A DNA stretch of 8,997 nt, from assembly GCA_014359855.1 (NCBI GenBank), contig JACIYQ010000155.1, forward strand, positions 1-8,997, in the 5' to 3' direction. The DNA is from Parvibaculum sp. GTDB lineage: Bacteria > Pseudomonadota > Alphaproteobacteria > Parvibaculales > Parvibaculaceae. The notes under the pieces were generated by a model, which was not told the origin of the DNA, made no database searches, and saw only the letters and a program-made list of their open reading frames with translations. Below are positions 1 to 7,005 of the stretch, in pieces; positions within the stretch are counted from its first letter, which is position 1; every line of letters begins with the position of its first letter. Both the position numbers and the translations under genes were made by a program.

Positions 1-849
1 ATCCTGGTCGGGCTCGTGCCATCCGTTCTGCTCTGGGCGGACTGGAGCAATCGCTATGTGTGGATCGTGCTCTTCGTGACGCTCGGTTTCGGCGCGGTGG
101 GTTTTGCCGACGACTATCTGAAAGTGTCGAAGATTTCGCCGCAAGGCGTTCCAGGCCGCGTGAAGCTGCTGTTTGAATTCGCGATCGCGCTCGTCGCCAT
201 GTGGGCGCTGGTGCTGGTGTCGAGCGAACCCTTGCAGACGGCGCTGACGGTGCCCTTCTTCAAGACAGTGCTGATCCAGCTCGGCGGCTTCTTCTTCCTG
301 TTCGGCGCCCTGGTGATCGTCGGATCGTCGAACGCCGTAAACCTCACCGACGGGCTCGACGGGCTCGCCATCGTTCCGGTGATGATCGCCGCCGCTTCGC
401 TCGGCCTCATCGTCTATCTCGTCGGTAACGCGGTGTTTGCCGATTATCTGCAGATCCATTTCGTGCCCGGAACCGGCGAGCTTGCGGTTTTCTGCGGGGC
501 GCTGATCGGCGCGGGGCTCGGCTTCCTCTGGTACAACGCGCCGCCGGCCATGGTGTTCATGGGCGACACGGGGTCGCTTGCGCTCGGCGCGGCGCTGGGC
601 GCGATCTCGGTCGCGGCAAAGCACGAACTCGTTCTGGCGATCATCGGCGGCCTCTTCGTTCTCGAGGCGGTGTCGGTGATCGTGCAGGTCGCCTCGTTCA
701 AGCTGACGGGCAAGCGCGTCTTCCGGATGGCGCCGCTGCATCATCATTTCGAGCAGAAGGGCTGGGCGGAGCCGACCGTCGTCGTGCGCTTCTGGATCAT
801 CTCGGTCGTGCTCGCCATGGCGGGCCTTGCGACGCTGAAGTTGAGGTGA
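1..849 (+). CDS. mraY: Phospho-N-acetylmuramoyl-pentapeptide-transferase (lipid I synthase), 5' truncated by the window
   Basis: MraY is an integral membrane enzyme that transfers phospho-MurNAc-pentapeptide from UDP to undecaprenyl phosphate, making lipid I. The open frame runs from base 1 to the TGA at 847-849, giving 282 visible residues. The family is usually about 360 residues, so roughly 80 N-terminal residues lie upstream; the GTG at 16 is internal, not a start. Visible family signatures are the Asp pair in GFADDYLK (visible residues 37-38, bases 109-114), NLTDGLDG (114-121), GDTGS (188-192) and the HHHFEQKGW loop (247-255). The Asp residues and the His loop belong to the Mg2+/nucleotide site in the family. 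Hydrophobic stretches separated by short loops fit a multi-pass protein, and the C-terminus ends just after the last membrane segment. It lies 4 bases upstream of murD. Identification is essentially certain; only the 5' end is missing. Confidence 0.97.
   Translation: MLVGLVPSVLLWADWSNRYVWIVLFVTLGFGAVGFADDYLKVSKISPQGVPGRVKLLFEFAIALVAMWALVLVSSEPLQTALTVPFFKTVLIQLGGFFFLFGALVIVGSSNAVNLTDGLDGLAIVPVMIAAASLGLIVYLVGNAVFADYLQIHFVPGTGELAVFCGALIGAGLGFLWYNAPPAMVFMGDTGSLALGAALGAISVAAKHELVLAIIGGLFVLEAVSVIVQVASFKLTGKRVFRMAPLHHHFEQKGWAEPTVVVRFWIISVVLAMAGLATLKLR
843..849 (+). promoter_or_regulatory. Ribosome binding site of murD, embedded in the mraY stop region
   Basis: GAGGTGA is an extended match to the anti-Shine-Dalgarno consensus. 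It ends within the mraY stop codon. Seven bases separate the GAGG core from the murD ATG at 854. It supports 854 as the murD start and suggests coupling of murD to mraY translation. Confidence 0.7.
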
Positions 850-853
850 GGGG

Positions 854-2263
854 ATGATCGCGGCGACAGGCTTCGACAAGCGGAACGTGGCGGTGCTGGG
901 ACTCGGCAAGTCCGGCCTCGCGACCGTGCGCGCGCTCGAGGCCGGCGGCGCGAAGGTTTTCGCCTGGGACGATGCACCGGCTAAACGCGAGGAGGCGGCG
1001 CGGGCGGGCTTTGCGCTCGCCGATGCGTCGGGCTGGGACTGGAACGTTTTTTCGGCACTCATCCTGAGCCCCGGCATTCCGCTGACGCATCCGGTACCGC
1101 ATCCAGCCGTGCTGAAGGCGCGGGCGGCAAATGTCGAAGTCATCGGCGATATCGAACTTTTCCAGCGCGCCGTGAACGCGAGCGGCGTGCCGGCGCGCAT
1201 CGTCGCCGTCACGGGCACGAACGGGAAGTCGACGACGACGGCATTGATCGGACACATGATCCGGCGTTGCGGCGGCGATGCACAGGTCGGTGGCAATATC
1301 GGGCGCGCGGTGCTCGATCTCGATCCGCCGCAGAAGGGGACGGTCTATGTGGTGGAGGTATCCTCCTACCAGATCGACCTGGCGCCGGGACTTGCACCCG
1401 ATGTCGCGGTGCTGCTCAACATCACGCCCGATCATATCGACCGGCATGGCACGCTTGACCACTATGCCGCCGTAAAGGCACGCATCTTCGCGCGGCAGGC
1501 GCAGGGCGACACGGCGGTGATCGGCGCCGACGATGCGATCACCATGGAAATCTGCACGCGCGAAAGCGCGCGGCGCGCGGAGGCGGTCGTGCCGGTTTCG
1601 ATCGGCAAGGCGCTGTCCCGTGGCATCTACGTGCTCGAGGGCATCATCTACGACAGCACGGGCACGCAGACGGCGAAGGCGGGCGATCTGCGCGAAATAA
1701 AGACGCTGGCGGGAACTCATAACTGGCAGAATGCGGCGTCGGCTTATGCGGTGGGCCGCGCGCTCGGCTATCAGCGCGAGCGCATCCTAGCCGCTTTCGA
1801 GAGCTTCCCCGGCCTTGCGCACCGCATGGAAATCGTGGGCGAGGCAGATGGCGTGCGCTTCGTGAACGACAGCAAGGCGACCAATGCGGACGCCGCCTCG
1901 AAGGCGCTGGCAACCTACGACAACATCTACTGGATCATCGGCGGAAAGGCGAAGGAGGGTGGCATCTCCTTGCTTGAGCCCTGGTTCGCGAAGGTGCGCC
2001 GGGCCTATCTCATCGGTGATGCGGCGCATGACTTTGCGGCGGCGCTGAAGGGCAAGGTCGAGGCCATTCAGTGCGGTACGCTCGACCGCGCCGTGGAAGC
2101 CGCCTCGCGCGACGCGGTGGCGGACAAGGCGGACCTCAAGGTCGTTCTGCTCTCGCCGGCTTGCGCCTCCTTCGATCAATTCAAGAGCTTCGAGGAGCGC
2201 GGCGACGTCTTTCGCGCGGCCGTGCAGGAGCGCCTGAAGGCGAAGGGAGGGGCAGCGGCATGA
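854..2263 (+). CDS. murD: UDP-N-acetylmuramoyl-L-alanine--D-glutamate ligase
   Basis: MurD is the cytoplasmic ATP-dependent ligase that adds D-Glu to UDP-MurNAc-L-Ala. The 469-residue product is close to the usual 440-470. An N-terminal Rossmann-like domain begins with VAVLGLGKSG (residues 12-21). The central ATPase domain has the P-loop GTNGKSTT (121-128), GGNIG (146-150), EVSSYQID (168-175) and NITPDHIDRHG (189-199). Lys208 in VKARIF aligns with the carbamylated Lys of Mur ligases. HNWQN (289-293) precedes the C-terminal domain, which carries FVNDSKATN (336-344), IIGGKAKEGG (361-370) and LLSPACASFDQF (432-443). The NDSKATN and SPACASFDQF motifs distinguish MurD from MurC, MurE and MurF. The ATG at 854 gives a normal N-terminus directly before the first beta strand and has a good ribosome binding site. 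The 3' end overlaps ftsW by 4 bases. No defect is visible. Confidence 0.98.
   Translation: MIAATGFDKRNVAVLGLGKSGLATVRALEAGGAKVFAWDDAPAKREEAARAGFALADASGWDWNVFSALILSPGIPLTHPVPHPAVLKARAANVEVIGDIELFQRAVNASGVPARIVAVTGTNGKSTTTALIGHMIRRCGGDAQVGGNIGRAVLDLDPPQKGTVYVVEVSSYQIDLAPGLAPDVAVLLNITPDHIDRHGTLDHYAAVKARIFARQAQGDTAVIGADDAITMEICTRESARRAEAVVPVSIGKALSRGIYVLEGIIYDSTGTQTAKAGDLREIKTLAGTHNWQNAASAYAVGRALGYQRERILAAFESFPGLAHRMEIVGEADGVRFVNDSKATNADAASKALATYDNIYWIIGGKAKEGGISLLEPWFAKVRRAYLIGDAAHDFAAALKGKVEAIQCGTLDRAVEAASRDAVADKADLKVVLLSPACASFDQFKSFEERGDVFRAAVQERLKAKGGAAA
2246..2250 (+). promoter_or_regulatory. Ribosome binding site of ftsW, inside the murD 3' end
   Basis: GGAGG, within a longer purine run GGGAGGGG at 2245-2252, lies 9 bases before the ATG at 2260. 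It favours that start over upstream in-frame codons, which would extend the protein back through murD. Confidence 0.65.
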
Positions 2264-3408
2264 TCCGTCTCGCGCGCACCAACCGCAGCCTCTTTGCCGA
2301 ATGGTGGTGGACTGTCGACAAGTGGACACTGGCCGGGTTGTTCAGCCTGATGCTGCTGGGCGGCGTGCTGGCGCTCGCGGCGAGCCCGGCGGTCGCCACC
2401 CGCATTCACCTGCCGCCGTTTCATTTCGTCTATCGGCAGATGGCGTTCCTTCTGCCGTCCATCGGCGTTCTGATCGGTGTGTCGCTTCTCAATGTGCGGC
2501 AAGTGCGCCGCGTCGCCGCCGCCGTCTTCGCCGTTGCCTTTGTGCTCATGGCACTCACGCCGCTCATCGGGCCGGAGGTGAAGGGTGCGCATCGCTGGCT
2601 TCAGATCGGCCCCTTCGGCGTGCAGCCCTCGGAATTCGTGAAGCCCTCCTTCATCGTGCTGGTCGCATGGCTCTTCGCGGAGGCGCAGCGCACGCCGGGC
2701 GTGCCCGGCACGGCGATCGGCCTTGGGCTTTTCGGCATGGTGGTTTCGGTTCTCGCTATCCAGCCCGATTTCGGCCAGCTCATGCTCGTCACCATGGTCT
2801 TTGGTGCGATGCTCTTCATGGCTGGCCTGTCCTGGGGGTGGATAGGTTCCCTTGCCACGCTCGCGCTTGTCGGGGCGATCTCCGCTTACTCGCTGATGCC
2901 GCATGTGGCGAGCCGCGTCGACCGTTTCCTCAATCCGGAATCGGGCGACACGTATCAGATCGACCGGGCGCTCGATGCGGTGAATGCAGGTGGCATTATG
3001 GGGCGCGGACCGGGCGAGGGCGTCGTGAAACGCATTCTGCCAGATGCGCATACGGATTTCATTTTTGCGGTCGCGGCCGAGGAGTACGGCATCATCGCCG
3101 GTCTCGTCATCATCGGCATTTTCGCTTCCATCGTGATCCGCACACTTCGTCACGCGTTGGACGAGCCGGACCTCTTCGTGCAATTCGCGTCATGCGGCCT
3201 CGTCGCGCTGTTCGGGTTGCAGGCGCTCATCAACATGGCGGTCAATGTGAACCTCATGCCCGCAAAGGGAATGACGCTGCCCTTCATCTCCTATGGCGGC
3301 TCGTCTCTCTTCGCGCTCGCCTTCGCGATGGGCATGTTGCTCTCGCTGACGCGCCGCCGCGCGGGTTCCCATGTCGCGCGGCAGAGCGGACGGGGGATCG
3401 GCGCATGA
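2260..3408 (+). CDS. ftsW: Peptidoglycan glycosyltransferase FtsW (SEDS family)
   Basis: FtsW is the septal SEDS polymerase that makes glycan strands from lipid II, working with a class B PBP (FtsI), which is not in this window. The 382-residue product matches the usual 370-410. A short cytoplasmic N-terminus ending near WWWTVDKW (residues 15-22) leads into a series of hydrophobic segments typical of the 10-helix fold. Diagnostic motifs are GPEVKGAHRWLQIGPFGVQPSEFVK (starting at residue 104), QPDFGQ (168-173), the large extracytoplasmic loop with RFLNPESGDTYQ (222-233), PDAHTDFIFA (261-270) and the signature NLMPAKGMTLPFISYGGSS (starting at 331). Asp266 of HTDFIF corresponds to the proposed catalytic Asp of SEDS enzymes. 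The C-terminus is a short Arg-rich cytoplasmic tail. FtsW rather than RodA is inferred from the position between murD and murG. The start overlaps the murD stop as ATGA, and the stop overlaps murG in the same way. Confidence 0.97.
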   Translation: MIRLARTNRSLFAEWWWTVDKWTLAGLFSLMLLGGVLALAASPAVATRIHLPPFHFVYRQMAFLLPSIGVLIGVSLLNVRQVRRVAAAVFAVAFVLMALTPLIGPEVKGAHRWLQIGPFGVQPSEFVKPSFIVLVAWLFAEAQRTPGVPGTAIGLGLFGMVVSVLAIQPDFGQLMLVTMVFGAMLFMAGLSWGWIGSLATLALVGAISAYSLMPHVASRVDRFLNPESGDTYQIDRALDAVNAGGIMGRGPGEGVVKRILPDAHTDFIFAVAAEEYGIIAGLVIIGIFASIVIRTLRHALDEPDLFVQFASCGLVALFGLQALINMAVNVNLMPAKGMTLPFISYGGSSLFALAFAMGMLLSLTRRRAGSHVARQSGRGIGA

Positions 3409-4595
3409 CGCATTATCCCCGCGGTCCCATCGTCATTGCCGCCGGCGGCACGGGCGGACATCTTTTCCCCGGTCAGGCGCTCGCTCAGGAATTGCGCCGC
3501 CGCGGCCGCAGGATCGTGCTGATGACGGATGAGCGTGTGCAGCGTTTCGACCGTCTGTTTCCGGAAGCGGACATTTATGCCGTTCCGTCGGCGACACCGT
3601 CGGGCAAGGGCCTCACCGGCCTCTTGAGGGCGGCACCCTCCATTCTCGCAGGGATCGCCCGTTCCTTCGCGATCCTGCAGCGGGTGAAGCCTGCGGCGCT
3701 GATCGGCTTCGGCGGTTATCCGACGCTGCCGCCCGTCGTGGCGGCGATCCTGCGCGGCGTGCCGACCTGCGTGCATGAACAGAATGCCGTGCTCGGCCGG
3801 GTGAACCGCCTTGTCGGGCCGCATGTCGAGGCGATCGCCTCTACCTTCGACAAACCGAAATTCCTGAAAGCCCGCGATGCGGGCAAGCTCGTGCTCACCG
3901 GCAATCCGGTGCGCGACGCCGTTATCGCGCAAGCGGGTGCGCCCTACGATGCGCCGCAGCCGGGCGGCGATATCCGCCTCCTCGTCTTCGGCGGAAGCCA
4001 GGGTGCGCGCGTGATGAGCGACATCGTTCCTGTCTCCTTGTCGCGTCTGCCCGAAGGGATGCGCCGCCGCCTTCGCGTGGTGCAGCAGGCGCGGCCCGAG
4101 GATATCGAGCGCGTTGGCCGCATCTATGCGGAAGCGGGCATCGACGCGGAACTCAACTCCTTCTTCGACGACATGCCGGAGCGGATCGCCGCGTGTCATC
4201 TCGTTGTCGGACGGTCCGGCGCCTCGACGGTGAGCGAACTTGCTGTGATCGGGCGTCCCTCGATCCTCGTGCCGTTGCCGCATTCGCTCGACAACGACCA
4301 GAAGGCGAACGCCGAGAATCTGGCGGATGCAGGCGCGGCCTGGATGATCGAACAGAAGGATTTCACCGAGGAAGTGTTTGCACAGCGTATCGAGCGGCTC
4401 TTCGCCGCCCCGGCCGATCTCGAAGCGGCTGCTGCGGCGGCGAAGGCTCAGGGCCAGCCCAATGCCGTGCGCGATCTCGCCGATCTGGTCGAAGCGCTGG
4501 GTCGCGGCGAATATCGCACGCTCCGCAGTCGCGGGCGCGGGGAAATCGCGCAGAGCGGCGGCAACAGTCTCGAATTCGCGATCGGAGGTGCATGA
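3405..4595 (+). CDS. murG: UDP-N-acetylglucosamine--N-acetylmuramyl-(pentapeptide) pyrophosphoryl-undecaprenol N-acetylglucosamine transferase
   Basis: MurG is a peripheral, inner-face GT-B glycosyltransferase that adds GlcNAc to lipid I, giving lipid II, the FtsW substrate. The product is 396 residues, longer than the roughly 355-370 common in the family. The N-terminal acceptor domain has GGTGGHLFP (residues 14-22), GFGGYPTLP (101-109) and HEQNAVLGRVNR (124-135). TGNPVR (165-170) leads into the donor domain, which has FGGSQGAR (195-202), GRSGASTVSELA (269-280) and LPHSLDNDQKANA (291-303), the UDP-GlcNAc pocket. Conserved sequence ends near LADLVEAL (358-365); about 30 further residues form an Arg/Gly-rich tail. 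The ATG at 3405 overlaps the ftsW stop (ATGA). Only a weak G-rich Shine-Dalgarno-like run (3392-3397) precedes it, so reinitiation after ftsW is likely. The same frame is open far upstream through ftsW, but that stretch lacks MurG similarity. Confidence 0.97.
   Translation: MTHYPRGPIVIAAGGTGGHLFPGQALAQELRRRGRRIVLMTDERVQRFDRLFPEADIYAVPSATPSGKGLTGLLRAAPSILAGIARSFAILQRVKPAALIGFGGYPTLPPVVAAILRGVPTCVHEQNAVLGRVNRLVGPHVEAIASTFDKPKFLKARDAGKLVLTGNPVRDAVIAQAGAPYDAPQPGGDIRLLVFGGSQGARVMSDIVPVSLSRLPEGMRRRLRVVQQARPEDIERVGRIYAEAGIDAELNSFFDDMPERIAACHLVVGRSGASTVSELAVIGRPSILVPLPHSLDNDQKANAENLADAGAAWMIEQKDFTEEVFAQRIERLFAAPADLEAAAAAAKAQGQPNAVRDLADLVEALGRGEYRTLRSRGRGEIAQSGGNSLEFAIGGA
4584..4590 (+). promoter_or_regulatory. 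Strong ribosome binding site that helps choose the murC start
   Basis: GGAGGTG is a full-strength Shine-Dalgarno sequence within the last codons of murG. Its GGAGG core ends at 4588, leaving 3 bases to the ATG at 4592 but 6 bases to the ATG at 4595. The second spacing is the usual one, so the second ATG is the better murC start. Confidence 0.7.
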
Positions 4596-6055
4596 TGCGT
4601 CCGGCACCTCTCGACATCGGCAACATCCACTTCGTCGGTATCGGCGGCATCGGCATGAGCGGTATTGCCGAGGTCATGCACAATCTCGGCTACAAGGTGC
4701 AGGGGAGCGACCTCGCCGACAGCGCCAATGTGAAGCGCCTCAAGGCGCTCGGCATCGAGGTCTTCATCGGCCAGAAGGCAGAGAATGTGATGGAGGCGCA
4801 GGTCGTCGTCGTCTCCTCCGCGATCCGGGCCGACAACCCCGAACTCATGGAGGCGCGGGCGCGCTTCCTGCCGGTGGTGCGGCGCGCGGAAATGCTTGCG
4901 GAGCTGATGCGTCTCAAGAGCTGTGTCGCGATTGCCGGCACGCATGGCAAGACGACGACGACGTCCATGGTCGCCGCCATTCTCGACAAGGCGGGGATTG
5001 ACCCGACCGTCATCAATGGCGGCATCATCAATGCCTATGGCACCAATGCGCGCCTCGGCGCGGGCGAGTGGATGGTGGTGGAGGCGGACGAGTCCGATGG
5101 CACTTTCGTGAAGCTGCCGGCGACCATCGCCATCGTGACGAACATCGATCCCGAGCATCTCGACTACTACGGGACGTTCGAGGCGGCGAAGGACGCTTTC
5201 CTCACCTTCGTCGAGAATGTGCCCTTCTACGGCGCGGCCGTCATGTGCATCGACCATCCGGAAGTGCAGGCGCTGATCGGGCGCGTGCGCGACCGCCGCA
5301 TCGTGACCTATGGCACGAACCCGCAAGCGGATATCCGCGCGACGAATGCGCGCGTCGAGGACGGCTTCAACGTGTTCGATGTCGCGATCACCGACCGCAA
5401 GACGCGTGAGACGCGTGAGATGAAGGGCGTGCGGCTCGCCATGCACGGCACGCATAACATGCTGAACAGCCTTGCCGCCATCGGCGTCGCGCTGCAAATG
5501 GGCATCGGCGACGGGCAGATCCGTGCCGCGCTCGAAGGCTTCGGCGGCGTCAAGCGGCGCTTCACCTTCGTGGGCGAATGGAACGGTGTGCGCATTTACG
5601 ACGATTACGGGCATCATCCGGTCGAGATCGCGGCGGTGCTGCAAGCCGCGCGTTCGGCGAGTGCGGGGCGCACCATCGCCGTCGTCCAGCCGCATCGTTA
5701 CACGCGGCTGCACAATCTGTTCGACGAGTTCTGCGCCTGCTTCAACGACGCCGATGCGGTGATTGTCGCCGACGTCTACGAGGCGGGCGAGAAGCCCATC
5801 GAAGGCGCGAGCCGCGATGCGCTGGTGCAGGGGCTTCGCGATCGCGGGCATCGCGACGTGATGCCGCTCGAAGGGCCGGAGGCGCTGCCGGGTCTCATCG
5901 CGAAAGTGGCGAAGCCCGGCGATCTCGTTGTCTGCCTCGGCGCGGGCAGCATCACCTATTGGGCGAACGACCTTGCCGCGAACCTCGAAGCGCTCGGCAA
6001 GAAGAAGCCTGCGACAGCGAAGCCTGCGGCGAAGAAGCCGGGGAGGAAGAAATGA
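4595..6055 (+). CDS. murC: UDP-N-acetylmuramate--L-alanine ligase
   Basis: MurC is the cytoplasmic ligase that adds L-Ala to UDP-MurNAc, the first step of stem-peptide assembly. From the second ATG it is 486 residues; starting at 4592 adds one Met. Motifs in order are the UDP-binding FVGIGGIGMSGIAE (residues 13-26), the P-loop GTHGKTTTT (115-123), EADESDG (163-169), NIDPEHLDYYGT (183-194), HNMLNSLAA (287-295), DDYGHHP (336-342), QPHRYTR (365-371) and VYEAGEKPI (394-402). DDYGHHP and QPHRYTR are specific to MurC/Mpl; position and full length favour MurC over Mpl. The domain ends near LAANLEALG (460-468). The last 18 residues (469-486) are almost only Lys, Ala, Pro and Arg. A 9-base tandem duplication gives TRETRE at 270-275. 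The stop overlaps the murB start as ATGA. Confidence 0.97.
   Translation: MRPAPLDIGNIHFVGIGGIGMSGIAEVMHNLGYKVQGSDLADSANVKRLKALGIEVFIGQKAENVMEAQVVVVSSAIRADNPELMEARARFLPVVRRAEMLAELMRLKSCVAIAGTHGKTTTTSMVAAILDKAGIDPTVINGGIINAYGTNARLGAGEWMVVEADESDGTFVKLPATIAIVTNIDPEHLDYYGTFEAAKDAFLTFVENVPFYGAAVMCIDHPEVQALIGRVRDRRIVTYGTNPQADIRATNARVEDGFNVFDVAITDRKTRETREMKGVRLAMHGTHNMLNSLAAIGVALQMGIGDGQIRAALEGFGGVKRRFTFVGEWNGVRIYDDYGHHPVEIAAVLQAARSASAGRTIAVVQPHRYTRLHNLFDEFCACFNDADAVIVADVYEAGEKPIEGASRDALVQGLRDRGHRDVMPLEGPEALPGLIAKVAKPGDLVVCLGAGSITYWANDLAANLEALGKKKPATAKPAAKKPGRKK
5401..5420 (+). repeat. 9-base tandem duplication within murC
   Basis: The unit GACGCGTGA occurs twice in direct tandem, and the periodicity extends over 20 bases. 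It is in frame and encodes the repeated tripeptide Thr-Arg-Glu (MurC residues 270-275). It lies in a region between conserved ligase motifs, probably a surface loop, so it should be tolerated. Confidence 0.8.
6042..6046 (+). promoter_or_regulatory. Ribosome binding site of murB, within the MurC tail codons
   Basis: GGAGG lies 5 bases before the ATG at 6052 and 8 bases before the ATG at 6055; either start is workable. The same bases encode Pro-Gly-Arg-Lys of the basic MurC tail. Confidence 0.65.
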
Positions 6056-7005
6056 TGGCTGCGAAAGCCCGCACTTCCTCGCTGCTCGACCGCCTGCCGC
6101 CCGTGCGGGGTGAGCTCATCGCCGATGCGCCGCTCGCGCCACTCACCTGGTTCCGCGTCGGCGGTCATGCGGAAGTTCTGTTCCGTCCGGCGGATGCCGA
6201 CGATCTTGCCGCCTTCCTGAAGGGCGTACCTGAAGACGTGCCCGTGACGGTGGTCGGCGTCGGCTCGAATCTGCTGGTCCGCGAAGGCGGCGTGCCGGGC
6301 GTCGTCATCCGGCTCGGCCGCGAGTTCATGAATATCGACGTTCAAGAGGGGGACTGCGTTCGCGCAGGCGCGGCGGTGCTCGACGTTGCCGTGTCCCGCG
6401 CGGCGCAGGAAGCTGGCATCGCGGGGCTCGAATTCTTCCGCGGCATCCCCGGTTCCATCGGCGGTGCGCTGCGCATGAATGCAGGTGCCTATGGACGCGA
6501 GACGAAGGACGTGCTCGTCGCCGCCGTCGCGATCGACCGCAAGGGCGAGCGGCATGTGTTGACGCTTGCCGACATGGATTACAGCTACCGTCACAGCGGT
6601 GCGCCGGAAGATATCATCTTCGTGGAGGCGCTGTTCCAGTGCGCGCCGGGCGACAAGGCGGAAATTCTCGCCCGCATGAACGAGATCACGGCCTCGCGCG
6701 AGGCAACGCAACCGATCCGTACGCGCACGGGCGGTTCCACCTTCAAGAATCCGGACGGCAAGAAGTCCTGGCAGCTCATCGACGCGGCGGGCTGCCGCGG
6801 GCTTCGCAAGGGCGGGGCGCAGGTGTCGGAACTCCATTGCAACTTTCTCATCAACACCGGCGACGCGACCGCCACCGATATCGAAGACCTCGGCGAAGAG
6901 GTGCGCACGCGTGTGAAAGAGACAAGCGGCGTGACGCTTCACTGGGAAATCCGCCGGATCGGCGTTCGCGTTGAAGACGCAAGCAAGTGCGGGGGCCGCG
7001 CATGA
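6052..7005 (+). CDS. murB: UDP-N-acetylenolpyruvoylglucosamine reductase
   Basis: MurB is a cytoplasmic FAD/NADPH-dependent reductase that turns UDP-GlcNAc-enolpyruvate into UDP-MurNAc, the MurC substrate. The 317 residues fit the shorter (type II) MurB group. FAD-domain motifs are TWFRVGG (residues 32-38), GVGSNLLVREGG (69-80) and FRGIPGSIGGALRMNAGAYG (129-148). SYRHSG (178-183) holds the substrate-contacting Arg180. GGSTFKNP (227-234) holds Ser229, the likely proton donor, and HCNFLIN (262-268) and HWEIRRIG (297-304) follow, with Glu299 as the probable second catalytic residue. All expected active-site residues are present. The start is a double ATG (6052 and 6055); 6052 is used here because it gives the ATGA overlap with murC. 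After the conserved RRIG motif there is a short non-conserved tail of about 13 residues. The stop overlaps ddl. Confidence 0.97.
   Translation: MMAAKARTSSLLDRLPPVRGELIADAPLAPLTWFRVGGHAEVLFRPADADDLAAFLKGVPEDVPVTVVGVGSNLLVREGGVPGVVIRLGREFMNIDVQEGDCVRAGAAVLDVAVSRAAQEAGIAGLEFFRGIPGSIGGALRMNAGAYGRETKDVLVAAVAIDRKGERHVLTLADMDYSYRHSGAPEDIIFVEALFQCAPGDKAEILARMNEITASREATQPIRTRTGGSTFKNPDGKKSWQLIDAAGCRGLRKGGAQVSELHCNFLINTGDATATDIEDLGEEVRTRVKETSGVTLHWEIRRIGVRVEDASKCGGRA

Noticed and set aside
16..18. GTG at 16 as the mraY start
   Set aside because: The frame is open back to base 1, and the protein from here would lack about 85 residues of the conserved N-terminal membrane region. The gene simply begins before the window.
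2301..3404. The murG frame stays open for about 1.1 kb upstream through ftsW, suggesting a 764-residue product
   Set aside because: The upstream part is an Arg/Ala/His-rich out-of-frame reading of ftsW. MurG similarity starts a few residues after ATG 3405, which has the ATGA overlap. The open frames upstream of murC (from 4193), murB (from 5578) and ftsW (from 2071) are rejected for the same reason.
3411..3420. TTATCC-like string near the murG start as a DnaA box
   Set aside because: Only the first half matches the DnaA consensus and it lies in conserved coding sequence with no cluster of similar sites.
3291..5851. Long antisense open frames (438 and 467 residues) opposite murG and murC, with similar ones opposite murD (797-1720), ftsW (2176-3183), murB (5956-6942) and ddl (6939-7721)
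   Set aside because: They mirror real genes in a GC-rich, codon-biased sequence where antisense stops are rare. Their translations are rich in Arg, His and Ala, show no recognisable domain, and lie wholly over conserved coding sequence.
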